Source: Paraburkholderia sp. D15 (lineage in GTDB: Bacteria; Pseudomonadota; Gammaproteobacteria; Burkholderiales; Burkholderiaceae). Taken from it: DNA of 64,000 bases. The DNA lies in NCBI RefSeq assembly GCF_029910215.1, contig NZ_CP110395.1, positions 2,294,001 to 2,358,000 of the forward strand, in the 5' to 3' direction. The notes under the pieces were generated by a model. The model worked only from the letters and a program-made list of their open reading frames with translations. It searched no databases and was not told the origin of the DNA. Shown piece by piece: positions 31,441 through 42,681 of the stretch. The translations under genes were made by a program, and so were the position numbers. Position 1 is the first letter of the stretch; the number at the start of each line of letters is the position of its first letter.

Positions 31441-33924
31441 TTACCGCCCCGCCACGCGCCTCAGTATCTTCTCGACACCCGCAACATAGGCCTCGGTTCC
31501 AAACCGGCTCAGCGCCGTCTGATAGCCGTTCCTGACGAGCCGGTCGCGCAGTTCGTCGTTCGAGCGCAGTTCGGCAAGCGTATCGGCGAGCGCATGCGCG
31601 TCGCCGGGCGCGTACAGCATGCCGTTCTCGCCATCGTCGACGATCTCCAGCACGCCGCCCGCACGCGACGCCGCTACCGGCCGCTGCGCGAGCATCCCCT
31701 CGACGATCACGCGGCCGAACGGCTCCGGCGTGATCGACGTGTGCACGACCGCATCGACCGCACACATGCAGGCCGCGATATCGTGCTGGAAGCCGAGAAA
31801 ATGCACGCGCTCGCCGAGCCCGTGCGCGGCCACGAACGCATGCAGTTCGATCTCGTACTGGTCCTCGCCGAACAGCGGCGCGCCCACCAGCACCGCGTGC
31901 ATCTGCGGATTGAGCACCATCGCTTCGAGCAGCACGTGCTGGCCCTTCCAGCGCGCGAGACGGCTGAACGAACCCACCAGGAACGCGTCGCGCGGCAGTT
32001 TCAGGCGCTCCCGCAAAGTGGTCTGCGGCACTGAACGCAAGGCGTCGAACGGCGCGGCGGAGATGCCGTTGAACACCACGTCCACGCGTTTCGCCTCCAT
32101 CCGCGTCAGGTCGGTGAAGGCTCGCGCCGATGCCGCCGAATTGGCGATCACGTGCGCCAGCCCGAAGCGCGCGCACCACTTGATGATCGCCAGTTGCTTG
32201 CCGCCGAAATGCTCGGCGCTGACGATATCGCGCAGATGCCACACTACCGGACGCCGCGCGAGTTTGCCCGCGAGCGCGCCGATCACCATCGCGCGCTGCG
32301 TGTTCGCGTAGATCACGTCGGCCGCGCGCGCGCGTTTCGCGGTCGCGCGCACCAACCCGATCACGCCTTTCAGCGCGGCGCCCTTCGGCATCGAGCCGCC
32401 CTGCTTGCGTACGTTGCGCAACGCGCCCGCCTCCAGCACCTCGACGCGCGCGCCGGTACGCGCCAGCGCGGTGCGGAACGGGCCGTCGTCGAACAGCACG
32501 ACCTCGATCTTCGTCCGCCATGCCTTGACGATTTCCAGCAGCGACAACTCGGCGCCGCCGAGCACACCGCTTTGATCGACAGCCAGAATGCGCGGCGCGC
32601 TGGCGGATGCATCGGCCGAGGTCGAGGCCGAGGTCGACCCTTGATAAGGCGCGTACCGCGGCAGGCTCGCCGTGCGCAGCGCCGGCACCGCGGCCCGCAC
32701 ATGCGCGAAGAAGCGTTCGCGGAAATTCGCCGCCGAAAACTGCTCGGCGTTATGCCGGCAATCCACCGGCGAAAACCGCTTCACGTGCTCGTCGAAACGC
32801 TCGACCGCCGCGATGATCGATTCGGCGTTCTGCTCGTCGAAGAACATCCCGGTCGGCCGCGATTCGGACACGTCGCGCACGGTTTCGAGCGCCCCGCCCT
32901 TGCCGTACGCGATCACCGGCGTGCCGCAAGCCTGCGCCTCGACCACCGAAATGCCGAAGTCCTCCTCGGCCGCGAACACGAAGGCCTTCGCGCGGCTCAT
33001 CCGGTCCTTGAGTACCTTGAACGGCTGGTAGCCCATGATCTCGACGTTCGGCCCCGCCTTCGCGCGGATCTTCTGCATGTCGGGGCCATCGCCGATCACC
33101 ACCAGCTTGCGCTCGGGCATGCGCGCGAACGCCTCGACGATCAGGTCGATCTTCTTGTACGGCACCATCCGCGAGGCGGTCAGATAGAAATCTTCCTTGT
33201 CGGCGCACAGCGTGAACGCCTCGACATCGACCGGCGGAAAGATCACCTGCGCGTCGCGTTGATAGACCTTTTTGATCCGCCGCGCGATGAAGTCCGAATT
33301 GGCGACGAAACCATCCACCGAATTCGACGTGCGGATATCCCAGTTGCGGATGTAATGCAGGATCAGCCGCGCCATCGCCGATTTCGGCCCGCTCGTGAGC
33401 TTCGACTGCTGCAGGTACTGATGCTGCAGATCCCATGCATAGCGGATCGGCGAATGCACGTAGCTGATATGCACCTGGTCCGGTCCGGTGAGCACGCCCT
33501 TGGCGACCGCGTGGCTGCTCGAAATCACCACGTCGTACGCGGACACGTCGAGCTGTTCGATCGCGAGCGGCATCAGCGGCAGATAGGTGCGGTATTTGGT
33601 ACGCGCGAGCGGCAGCTTCTGGATGAACGACGTCGTCACCGGCTTGCCGCGCAGAAAGCTGCGATCGTCGAGAAAGTCGACGAGACTGAACAGATCCGCG
33701 TCCGGAAAACACGCGACGATCTGCTCCAGCACTTTCTCGGCGCCCGCGTAGGTGACGAGCCAGTCGTGCACGATCGCCACCCGCACGGTCTTGTCGGCGC
33801 GCAACGCGGCGCGGCGCGTGGGCGTGTGCGCGACGGGGGCCGCCGGCGCACTGGTGAGCGGGTCGAGCGCGCTGCGCGCCGCGGGCCGCAACAGGGTTTC
33901 TTCTTCAAGGACTTCGTGGTTCAT
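31441..33924 (-). CDS. bceR: Two-domain GT4-GT4 glycosyltransferase (BceR-like)
   Basis: 827 residues made of two complete family-4 glycosyltransferases. The first (about residues 38-420) starts VRVAIVHDWLVTYAGAEKV and has the nucleotide-sugar EDFGISVVEAQACGTPVIA E-x7-E motif. The second (about 450-825) starts ILAVDQSGVLGGAELSLLE and has EPFGRVIVEGMLAQRPV. A Ser/Ala-rich linker (STSASTSADASASA) joins them. BceR of the cepacian locus is described as a two-domain transferase, so it probably adds two sugars of the repeat unit in sequence. ATG 33924 overlaps the upstream bceQ-like stop in ATGA. Transcribed leftward to a terminator at 31325. Confidence 0.9.
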   Translation of the reverse strand: MNHEVLEEETLLRPAARSALDPLTSAPAAPVAHTPTRRAALRADKTVRVAIVHDWLVTYAGAEKVLEQIVACFPDADLFSLVDFLDDRSFLRGKPVTTSFIQKLPLARTKYRTYLPLMPLAIEQLDVSAYDVVISSSHAVAKGVLTGPDQVHISYVHSPIRYAWDLQHQYLQQSKLTSGPKSAMARLILHYIRNWDIRTSNSVDGFVANSDFIARRIKKVYQRDAQVIFPPVDVEAFTLCADKEDFYLTASRMVPYKKIDLIVEAFARMPERKLVVIGDGPDMQKIRAKAGPNVEIMGYQPFKVLKDRMSRAKAFVFAAEEDFGISVVEAQACGTPVIAYGKGGALETVRDVSESRPTGMFFDEQNAESIIAAVERFDEHVKRFSPVDCRHNAEQFSAANFRERFFAHVRAAVPALRTASLPRYAPYQGSTSASTSADASASAPRILAVDQSGVLGGAELSLLEIVKAWRTKIEVVLFDDGPFRTALARTGARVEVLEAGALRNVRKQGGSMPKGAALKGVIGLVRATAKRARAADVIYANTQRAMVIGALAGKLARRPVVWHLRDIVSAEHFGGKQLAIIKWCARFGLAHVIANSAASARAFTDLTRMEAKRVDVVFNGISAAPFDALRSVPQTTLRERLKLPRDAFLVGSFSRLARWKGQHVLLEAMVLNPQMHAVLVGAPLFGEDQYEIELHAFVAAHGLGERVHFLGFQHDIAACMCAVDAVVHTSITPEPFGRVIVEGMLAQRPVAASRAGGVLEIVDDGENGMLYAPGDAHALADTLAELRSNDELRDRLVRNGYQTALSRFGTEAYVAGVEKILRRVAGR

Positions 33925-35387
33925 GCGCTTTTCCTCGGATTCAGTCGCAACAGCAGTGAACGCGCAAGATCGCGCAACGCGGGGGTCATCGTGAACGACC
34001 AGGCCAGATTCGCGGCGACCATCGACAGACCCGCGACGATCGCCGTGGCCAGACCCGGCAGGAGGCCGGCGAGCCACAGGCTGGCCAGCAGAAAGGCGAG
34101 ATGGGCGAGCATGTCGAGCGCGATCGGACGCGCGCGGATCGCCGCGAAGCGCAGCAGCACCGCATAGTCGAACAGCGCGCGGCCGGCCACCGCGCAGGCC
34201 GCGCCGGTCAGGCCGAAATGCGTGATGCCGAACCACAGCGCGGCGGCGAACAGCGGCAATTCGAACAGGCCGACGCGCGCGGCGGTGGCCGGATGCACCT
34301 GCGACTGGATCAGGATGCGCGTCACGTTCGCCTGCCCGACCAGCCACACGGCGATGATCATGATTCGCCCCACCGGCGCCGCGACGGTGGCGATCTCGTT
34401 GCCGACCCACAGATGCAGGAACGGTTCGAGCACCAGCATCGCGACCAGCGCGACCGGCGTGAACACGCCGTTGAGAAATTCGAGCGACTGCCGCGTGATG
34501 GCGTCGGCATCCGCGCGGCCGACCGCCGAGAGACGCGGAAACAGCGTGCGCACCAGCGCGGTCGGCACGATGTTCAGACGCGTCACGAGGTTCTGCGGCA
34601 CCGTGTAATACGTGACGAAACGTGCGCCCAGGCGCGTGCCGAGCATCACGCGATCGAGCGAATCGGCCACCATGGTGGTGACGCTCGCCACCAGCATCCA
34701 GCCGCCGAAGTTGAAGAGCCCTTTCGCGACGCCGAACTGCGGCGGCAGCATGCGGCGGATCTCCAGCACCCGCAGCGCGGAACGGCCCAGCAACACCGCG
34801 GCCACCAGCCGCGCGACCACCGCGGCCGCGAGCACGTTCTGCAGGTTCGCGCCGAGCCACAGCGCGGCGCCGAGCGGCAGCAACTGGAACAGGAAGGTGC
34901 CGATGGTCTGGTTCGTGTTGTAGATGCCGAAGCGCTCCGCGCCGTTGATCGCGCCGGCGAACACCCACGACACGTTGGCGAGCGGAATCGCCACCGCGAG
35001 CCACGGCAGCGCCATGTAGACCTCGTGCTGCAACTCCGGCGACACCTTGGTGAAATACGCGGTGTACAGGAATGCGCCGAAATAGATGATCAGTCCGCCG
35101 ATCACGCCGGTCGCGAAGTTGAGCCACGTCGCGCTCCAGAACACGCGTTCGCTCTCGTCGCGGTCGCCGGACGCGAGCGCCTTCGAGATGTGGTTCTGCG
35201 CGGCCATGCTCATGCCGAGATCGAGAATGCTGAAGTAGCCGATCAGCGTCCACACGAGACTGATCACGCCGTAGCGCTCGACGCCGAGCAGCTTGATATA
35301 CGACGGCACGGTCACGAGCGAGACGAAGGTCGGCAGCACCAGCCCGAAGAAGTTGATCGCTACGTTCTTGAGAATGCCTTTGTCCAT
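33921..35387 (-). CDS. bceQ: Wzx-type polysaccharide flippase (BceQ-like)
   Basis: Polysaccharide biosynthesis/MATE-like flippase of 488 residues with about 12-14 hydrophobic helices (MDKGILKNVAINFFGLVLP N-terminus, YGVISLVWTLIGYFSILDLG). Translocates the undecaprenyl-linked repeat unit across the inner membrane. ATG 35387 is favoured; a longer reading from 35438 lacks support. Coupled by a 4-nt ATGA overlap to the two-domain transferase gene. Confidence 0.88.
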   Translation of the reverse strand: MDKGILKNVAINFFGLVLPTFVSLVTVPSYIKLLGVERYGVISLVWTLIGYFSILDLGMSMAAQNHISKALASGDRDESERVFWSATWLNFATGVIGGLIIYFGAFLYTAYFTKVSPELQHEVYMALPWLAVAIPLANVSWVFAGAINGAERFGIYNTNQTIGTFLFQLLPLGAALWLGANLQNVLAAAVVARLVAAVLLGRSALRVLEIRRMLPPQFGVAKGLFNFGGWMLVASVTTMVADSLDRVMLGTRLGARFVTYYTVPQNLVTRLNIVPTALVRTLFPRLSAVGRADADAITRQSLEFLNGVFTPVALVAMLVLEPFLHLWVGNEIATVAAPVGRIMIIAVWLVGQANVTRILIQSQVHPATAARVGLFELPLFAAALWFGITHFGLTGAACAVAGRALFDYAVLLRFAAIRARPIALDMLAHLAFLLASLWLAGLLPGLATAIVAGLSMVAANLAWSFTMTPALRDLARSLLLRLNPRKSA

Positions 35388-35460
35388 CGGTTGCCCTGGG
35401 TTGACTACATTGATCCGCGCCGCTTCACGACGCGGCATGCGGCGCGCGACGCGCGATGCT

Positions 35461-37662
35461 TCACGGCCGCCACCGGTACATCAGCACCTTGCCGCGCGCG
35501 TCTTCCTCGACGAACACGAGGTATTCGCCGTCGGCGCGCTTCGCCGCGCTGATGCCGTTGGGCACGTCGACCCAACCCGATGCGCGGCCCACCTCGGGGC
35601 CGGGCCGGATCACGCCGAGTTCCTTGCCGCTGTCCTTGTCCCACACGTGCACGGTGCCGACCGGTTCGACGCCGAACAGGTACTGCCCCTCGACGGTCAG
35701 GCCGATGATCGTGGCGATCGGCTTGCTTTGCGTCTGCCACGGCAACGTGATCGCGTAGCGCTGCACCGGCGCGCCGCTCGACCACTTGTCGTAGCGCACC
35801 AGCACGCGGCCCGTTTCCTTCCAGAAGCCGCGGTCGAACGGCGTGTCGGGCGTATAGCCGGTCACGTACATCGTGTCGGTCGCCGCTTCGTAGATCGCGC
35901 GATGCACCTCCGTGAACGGCGCCGGCACCGCGTAGCGCGTGAGATTCGAATACGAATAGACCGGGTTGCCCTTCGCATCCAGCCCGCCGAAACGGAAGCG
36001 GTAGATGCCCTTGTTGTCGCGCGCACGCCAGATGTCGCCCGCGCTGTCGACCCACCAGCCCCAGCCGCCCGCGAGCCGGGCGCCGCTCGTGTTGGGCGTG
36101 AATTCGTCGGCGTTCAGGCGGCCGTCGCCATTCGCGTCGCGCCAGATCCAGTCGCCGCCCGGCGGTGCGTTCGGCACCTTCGCGACCGCGCGCTCGCGCC
36201 CGGCGATGAAGCCCGACGGAATCGCCGTCTCGCCGTCTCGCTGCGGATCGAAGCGGTAGATCTTCAGATGGTCCGCGTACATGTCGGTCAGGTACAGGAA
36301 GGTGCGGCCCTTCAGGCGGCGCGCGATCGGCAGCCCCGGATACTGATCGGTGTGAAACACCGGATCGTCCGGATACTTGAAGCGGTTCGACAGGAAGCCC
36401 GCGTATTTCCAGTCCTGGCCGGCCGGCTTCGACAGATCGAGTTCGAAGCGTTTGTTGCCGGTGTACACGCTGTCGGGGCGCGCCGGATCGATCCACGCGC
36501 CGTCGACGAACAGCAGCCCCTGCACCTGCCAGTTCTGCCGGCCGTCCGGCGCATAGCTTTCGAGCGTCGCGCCGAGGCCCGCGCCGATCGGCTCGTAGCG
36601 CGGCCCGATGCCATTGGTCGATACGTACACGTTGCCGCGCGCATCGACGCCCACGCCGGTCAGACCGTTGAAGCGGCGCGGCCCCGGTTGGCCGGCGACG
36701 CCGCTGAAAATGCCGCCGCGTTCGCCGAGCGAGCCCGACGCCGCATAGCGGCCGTTGCTTTTGCTGAAAAACAGCACCTGCTGACGCGGACCGTTGTCGG
36801 CGATCAGCAGGCGGCCTTGCGCATCGACGGCGATATCCACCGCGACCGTATCCGCCGGCAGCGCGACCGTGTCGTCGAGACGCTTGCCCGAGACCGTGTA
36901 GTGCTCGACCTGCGGCGCGCGATCGTTGCGCGTGCCGCTCAGCACCCACAGCGTGCCGTCCGGCGCGAGCGCGAGACGGCCCGGTTCGTGCACGCTCCAG
37001 GTGGTCTTCTGCTGCATCGATTCGGCGTCGTAGACCTCGATGCGATCGCGCGCGGTGTTCGCCGCATAGAGCGTCGAGTCGTTCGCCGCGAGCCCGCCGA
37101 TTTCGGCACTCGTGCCGGTCGGCACTTCGTTCATCATCAGGAAACCGGCTGCCAGCTGCGCATGCGGATCGGCGTTTTTCGCGGCCGGCTGGAACGGCGC
37201 CGCGCGTTGCGGATCGGAGATCTGCCGGCGCGAAATGCCGAACCACTGCTTGCCCTTCTCCGGCCAGACGCCCTGCTCGACGAGATGTCCTTTCTCGTTG
37301 CCGACACCGACGGCGACGAACGCGTATTGGCGGTTCACCGCGACCGCGTTGCCGCCGCTATTGCCCCAGCCATGCGTGCCGCCCGCGAAACCGAGCATCC
37401 TGCCGTTCTGGTAGACGCTCGCCTCGGCGCCGCTCTCGTCCCACGGTGCGTTCGTGTAGACCTTGCCGTCGGGCGCGACCGCGATCGCGGTGATGTTGAT
37501 CTGCGTCCACGTGCCGTCGCCGAAACCGAAGCTGTTGCCGATCCATGACGTCTTCGCGTTCAACGCGGTTTGCGCGCCGGCCGCGACGCTGAACGACGCC
37601 GCGGCGATTGCCGTGGCGCAGACCAGGATGGCGAGCCGGCTTGTGAACGTGAAACGGGGCAA
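35461..37662 (-). CDS. Secreted beta-propeller (NHL-like) protein with EF-hand-like loop
   Basis: 733 residues beginning at TTG 37662, selected because GGAGGA lies 6 nt upstream and it yields a normal Sec signal peptide (LAILVCATAIAAASFSVAAGAQ). The mature chain has repeated propeller blades: IAVAPDGKVYTNAPW, LALAPDGTLWVLSG, IAVDAQGRLLIADNG, GVGVDARGNVYVSTNG. A Ca-binding-like loop DANGDGRLNADEF sits near residue 500. Located in the EPS locus next to the flippase; a periplasmic role in polymer binding or modification is possible but not shown. I do not recognise a characterised homologue. Replaces the position where cepacian clusters carry a poorly described gene. Confidence 0.75.
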   Translation of the reverse strand: MPRFTFTSRLAILVCATAIAAASFSVAAGAQTALNAKTSWIGNSFGFGDGTWTQINITAIAVAPDGKVYTNAPWDESGAEASVYQNGRMLGFAGGTHGWGNSGGNAVAVNRQYAFVAVGVGNEKGHLVEQGVWPEKGKQWFGISRRQISDPQRAAPFQPAAKNADPHAQLAAGFLMMNEVPTGTSAEIGGLAANDSTLYAANTARDRIEVYDAESMQQKTTWSVHEPGRLALAPDGTLWVLSGTRNDRAPQVEHYTVSGKRLDDTVALPADTVAVDIAVDAQGRLLIADNGPRQQVLFFSKSNGRYAASGSLGERGGIFSGVAGQPGPRRFNGLTGVGVDARGNVYVSTNGIGPRYEPIGAGLGATLESYAPDGRQNWQVQGLLFVDGAWIDPARPDSVYTGNKRFELDLSKPAGQDWKYAGFLSNRFKYPDDPVFHTDQYPGLPIARRLKGRTFLYLTDMYADHLKIYRFDPQRDGETAIPSGFIAGRERAVAKVPNAPPGGDWIWRDANGDGRLNADEFTPNTSGARLAGGWGWWVDSAGDIWRARDNKGIYRFRFGGLDAKGNPVYSYSNLTRYAVPAPFTEVHRAIYEAATDTMYVTGYTPDTPFDRGFWKETGRVLVRYDKWSSGAPVQRYAITLPWQTQSKPIATIIGLTVEGQYLFGVEPVGTVHVWDKDSGKELGVIRPGPEVGRASGWVDVPNGISAAKRADGEYLVFVEEDARGKVLMYRWRP

Positions 37663-38332
37663 GGTATGTCCTCCAGTCAACGCAGCGACGCGCGCAGGCC
37701 ATCGCCCGCGCGGGTGGGTAGTCATCAAACCGATCAAGAAAGAAACTCGGGAACGTGAAGCCGATTCGCGCGGGACGAGACGGACGCGGAATGTCCTTGC
37801 CGCCCGATCGGCACGACTCACATTACGCGGAAAAAACACGGCGACGAAAATCGAAAATAATTCAAAAATATTCGATGCATTCAGCGTGGCGAAAGAAATC
37901 GATTTAAAAATCGCGAATTAAAAGCGAATGTCCGGCGTGCGCCGCGTGATGCGCTCCCGGCCCCGCTCATCGGCCCCTGCGGCGTCCCAACTTTACCGAT
38001 GCGGCAAGCCCTCGATACCTTTTCCTGCACTTATTACGCACTGCACCATTCGCGTCATTTGTATCGACAACGCGACTCGGCAACGCGATTCGACCATCAC
38101 GATGCAAGCATAAAAATCCGCATCGAATGGATAACGAAACACCCTGTTGCAATCTGATTCATTTATCCAATTCATTCCCGTTTTTTCGCGAATTTCTTTT
38201 CCCTAGAATCGATTGCAGTTTCCGTTGCCCTGCGCGGCGGGTGCGCCGCGGTTTGCCTCGATGGCATCGACCGCGATCAGGACGACCCGCACCGCCGTGC
38301 CCGGCCCATCCGCTTCACACCATGGACGGTTC
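37663..38332. other. Gene-free divergent promoter region
   Basis: 670 bp between the propeller gene and the rightward acyltransferase. Contains AT-rich segments (GAAAATAATTCAAAAATATTC, GATTTAAAAATCGCGAATTAAAA, and TTCCCGTTTTTTCGCG near 38175) likely to hold promoters for both directions. No ORF with a convincing start or family was seen. Confidence 0.6.
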
Positions 38333-39469
38333 ATGACAGCCAGCGCACTGACCGCAGCGCCTTCCCACTCCCGCCGCATCGTGCAGCTCGACGGCCTGCG
38401 CGCGATCGCGGTGCTCGCCGTGTTCGCGCAGCACGCGCTGAAGGCGCCGCTGTGGATGGGCGTCGATCTGTTTTTCGTACTCAGCGGCTTTCTGATCACC
38501 GGCATCCTGCTCGAACGCAAGGCGCGCGAGCAGTCGTACTTCGGTTACTTCTACGCACGCCGTGCACGACGCATCCTGCCGCCGTACGTGTTGCTGATGG
38601 TCGTGTCGTCGATCCTGTTCGGTTTGGGCTGGGCGCAGCATTGGCAGTGGTACGCGTTCTTCGCCACCAATATCGGCGACGCGCTCAATCAAAGCGGTCA
38701 CGACAGTCTCAACGTGCTGTGGTCGCTCGCCGTCGAGGAGCAGTTCTATATCGTCTGGCCGTTCGTGATCCTGCTGGTGCCCGAGCGCGTGCTCGGCTAC
38801 GTGGCGGCCGCGCTGATCCTGCTGGTGCCGTTGCTGCGCGCGGTCGCCACGCCGTGGTTCGATTCGTTCTGGCCGATCTACTACCTGACGCCGTTCCGCA
38901 TGGACCTGCTCGCGGCCGGCGCGCTGCTGGCCGTCGCCGTGCGGCGCGATCGCGACGCGCTCGAACCGTTCAAGGGACTCGCGGTGCTGGGCTTCGTCGC
39001 GGCGCTCGCGATTCTCGCGTGGCTGCATCTGCACTACCCGCGCTTCCGGGCCGCGAATACGCCGCTCTCGAATGCGGGGCTGTATAGCGTGTCGCTGCTG
39101 CTGTGCACGTCGATCGTGGTGATCGCGCTGCAGAGCAAGGGAATCGTCAAACGGCTGCTGTGCAATCCGGTGCTCGTCTATATCGGCACGATCAGCTACA
39201 CGATCTATCTGATTCACCTGAGCGTGCTGTACACGCTATGGCCGCTGCATCTGAACCGCTTCGTGACGGCCGCGCTGGCGCTCGCGATCACGCTGGTCTA
39301 CGCGAGCATCACCTGGTTCGCGTTCGAGAAGCGGCTGATTTTCGGTTCGGCCAAAACCGCGCATCCCGCCCATCCGGCGCATCTGTCCCATCCGCCGGCG
39401 ACGAAAGCGGCCCCGGCCGGTGCCGGCGCGCACGGCGCGGCCGCGCAAGCGCCGCACAGCCGCGCATGA
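38333..39469 (+). CDS. Acyltransferase 3 family protein (EPS acylation, BceO-like)
   Basis: OafA-type O-acyltransferase of 378 residues: RRIVQLDGLRAIAVLAVFAQH at the start, RRARRILPPYVLL and VLWSLAVEEQFYIVWPFV helices and about ten membrane spans. The C-terminus is a His/Pro/Ala-rich tail (AHPAHPAHLSHPPATKAAPA) made of short repeats. ATG 38333 gives the compact form; the upstream frame is non-conserved. Its stop overlaps an SGNH hydrolase gene (ATGA), so acyl transfer and ester hydrolysis functions are coupled. Probably acetylates the exopolysaccharide in the inner membrane. Confidence 0.88.
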   Translation: MTASALTAAPSHSRRIVQLDGLRAIAVLAVFAQHALKAPLWMGVDLFFVLSGFLITGILLERKAREQSYFGYFYARRARRILPPYVLLMVVSSILFGLGWAQHWQWYAFFATNIGDALNQSGHDSLNVLWSLAVEEQFYIVWPFVILLVPERVLGYVAAALILLVPLLRAVATPWFDSFWPIYYLTPFRMDLLAAGALLAVAVRRDRDALEPFKGLAVLGFVAALAILAWLHLHYPRFRAANTPLSNAGLYSVSLLLCTSIVVIALQSKGIVKRLLCNPVLVYIGTISYTIYLIHLSVLYTLWPLHLNRFVTAALALAITLVYASITWFAFEKRLIFGSAKTAHPAHPAHLSHPPATKAAPAGAGAHGAAAQAPHSRA

Positions 39470-39477
39470 GGACGGGT

Positions 39478-41362
<1,885 letters not shown>

Positions 41363-41450
41363 GTCGTGAAAACGGCGGGCTCGCTGTCCATCGCGAGTGC
41401 GCCGTCGAAAGCCGTGCGGTGGTCGTGCGGTGGTCGTGATGGTGGCCGCA

Positions 41451-41487
41451 AAAAAAAACCGGAGCGCGCGAGCGTTCCGGTTTTTTT
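41451..41487. terminator. Bidirectional terminator between gmd and bceK
   Basis: AACCGGAGCGC, loop GCGA, GCGTTCCGGTT: 11-bp stem with A-run before and T-run after, functional on both strands. It separates the convergent gmd (+) and bceK (-) genes. Confidence 0.92.
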
Positions 41488-41514
41488 GCGTCAGCGCAGT
41501 TATGCCAACGTAAC

Positions 41515-42681
41515 TCAGTGCACCCCGCCCGCCGCGATCGCCTCGGCATACACCGACGCGACCCGCTTCGCGATCACCGCGTTATCGAAGTTCTCCCGCG
41601 CGTAACGGCGGCATGCCTGCGCATCCGGCAGCTTGAGGGTGCCGTTCAGCGCACCGGCCAGACCCGCCGCGATCGCCTGCGCGCCCGTCTCCGGCAACAC
41701 CAGATTCGGCGACAACCCGGCGACCGCCTCCGGCAAACCGCCCACCGGCGTCACCAGCACCGGCGTGCCGGAGGCCAGCGATTCCACCGTGATCAGCCCG
41801 AAGCCTTCCAGCGCGACGGTCGGCACCACGCTGATGTTCGCCGCGCGATACAAGGCCGCCAGATGCTGATCCGGCACGAAGCCGAGCAGGCGCACATTGT
41901 CCGCGAGCCCCGCTTCGTCGATGCGCGCCTGCAACTCCTCCTGCAGACGCCCCTTGCCCGCGATCAGCAGCAGCACGTCCGGCGCGCTCTGCTTGAGCAG
42001 CTTCACCGCATCGATCAGATCCTCCAGCCCCATGCGCCGCACCAGCCGCCGCACCGCCAGCACGATCGGCCGGTCCTGCGGCAGTTGCAGCCTGAGGCGC
42101 GCCTCGGCCGGCGTGATCGGCAGATTGAACTGCTCGACGTCGACGCAGCCCGGCACCACGCGCACGCGTTCCGGCGCGATCCGGTAGCGCGAGGTCAGAA
42201 TCTTGCCGAACGCCTCCGACAGCACGATCAGCCGCGACGAACGCGCATACACCGATTGCTCCAGGTAGCGCTTCGCGCGCTGGCCGAGCGAGTCCGCGCC
42301 TTCCACGTGACTCTCGTCGGCCCACGGCCCCTGGAAATGCGAGACCTGCGGAATGCCGCGCGTCACGTCGAGACCCGGAAAGGTGTAGAGCGCGAAGTGC
42401 GACGAGATCACGTCGGGTCGCGAGCGGCCGATTTCGTCGCGCAGCGCGCGACGCGCGGCCATCAGACGCAACGGCAGCGATTGCGCGGCCGAGCCGAAAC
42501 CGTTGATCGCGCCGCCGGTATCGGCCGCGACCTTGGGCGAGCCCGCCACCACGCCGCGCACCGCGACGCCCGCGCCGGGCAGCGCGCCGACCAGCGAGTA
42601 GTACATGCGGTCGAGACCGCCCGCGCGTTCCGGGAACCAGTGCATCCCGATCTGCAGCGATTTGATTGAATCCGTCGTCAT
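41515..42681 (-). CDS. bceK: GT4 glycosyltransferase (BceK-like)
   Basis: Family-4 glycosyltransferase of 388 residues. SLQIGMHWFPERAGGLDRMY opens the acceptor domain and ALEGFGLITVESLASGTPVLV is the E-x7-E donor motif. Last gene of the leftward bceB-K operon; its ATG overlaps the upstream bceJ stop by four bases. One of several transferases that complete the repeating unit; donor and linkage not deducible. Confidence 0.9.
   Translation of the reverse strand: MTTDSIKSLQIGMHWFPERAGGLDRMYYSLVGALPGAGVAVRGVVAGSPKVAADTGGAINGFGSAAQSLPLRLMAARRALRDEIGRSRPDVISSHFALYTFPGLDVTRGIPQVSHFQGPWADESHVEGADSLGQRAKRYLEQSVYARSSRLIVLSEAFGKILTSRYRIAPERVRVVPGCVDVEQFNLPITPAEARLRLQLPQDRPIVLAVRRLVRRMGLEDLIDAVKLLKQSAPDVLLLIAGKGRLQEELQARIDEAGLADNVRLLGFVPDQHLAALYRAANISVVPTVALEGFGLITVESLASGTPVLVTPVGGLPEAVAGLSPNLVLPETGAQAIAAGLAGALNGTLKLPDAQACRRYARENFDNAVIAKRVASVYAEAIAAGGVH

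Noticed and set aside
29837..32521. 894-aa minus frame through the acyltransferase and into the glycosyltransferase
   Set aside because: Shadow frame; product is low-complexity Arg/Ala/Glu and crosses a clear terminator.
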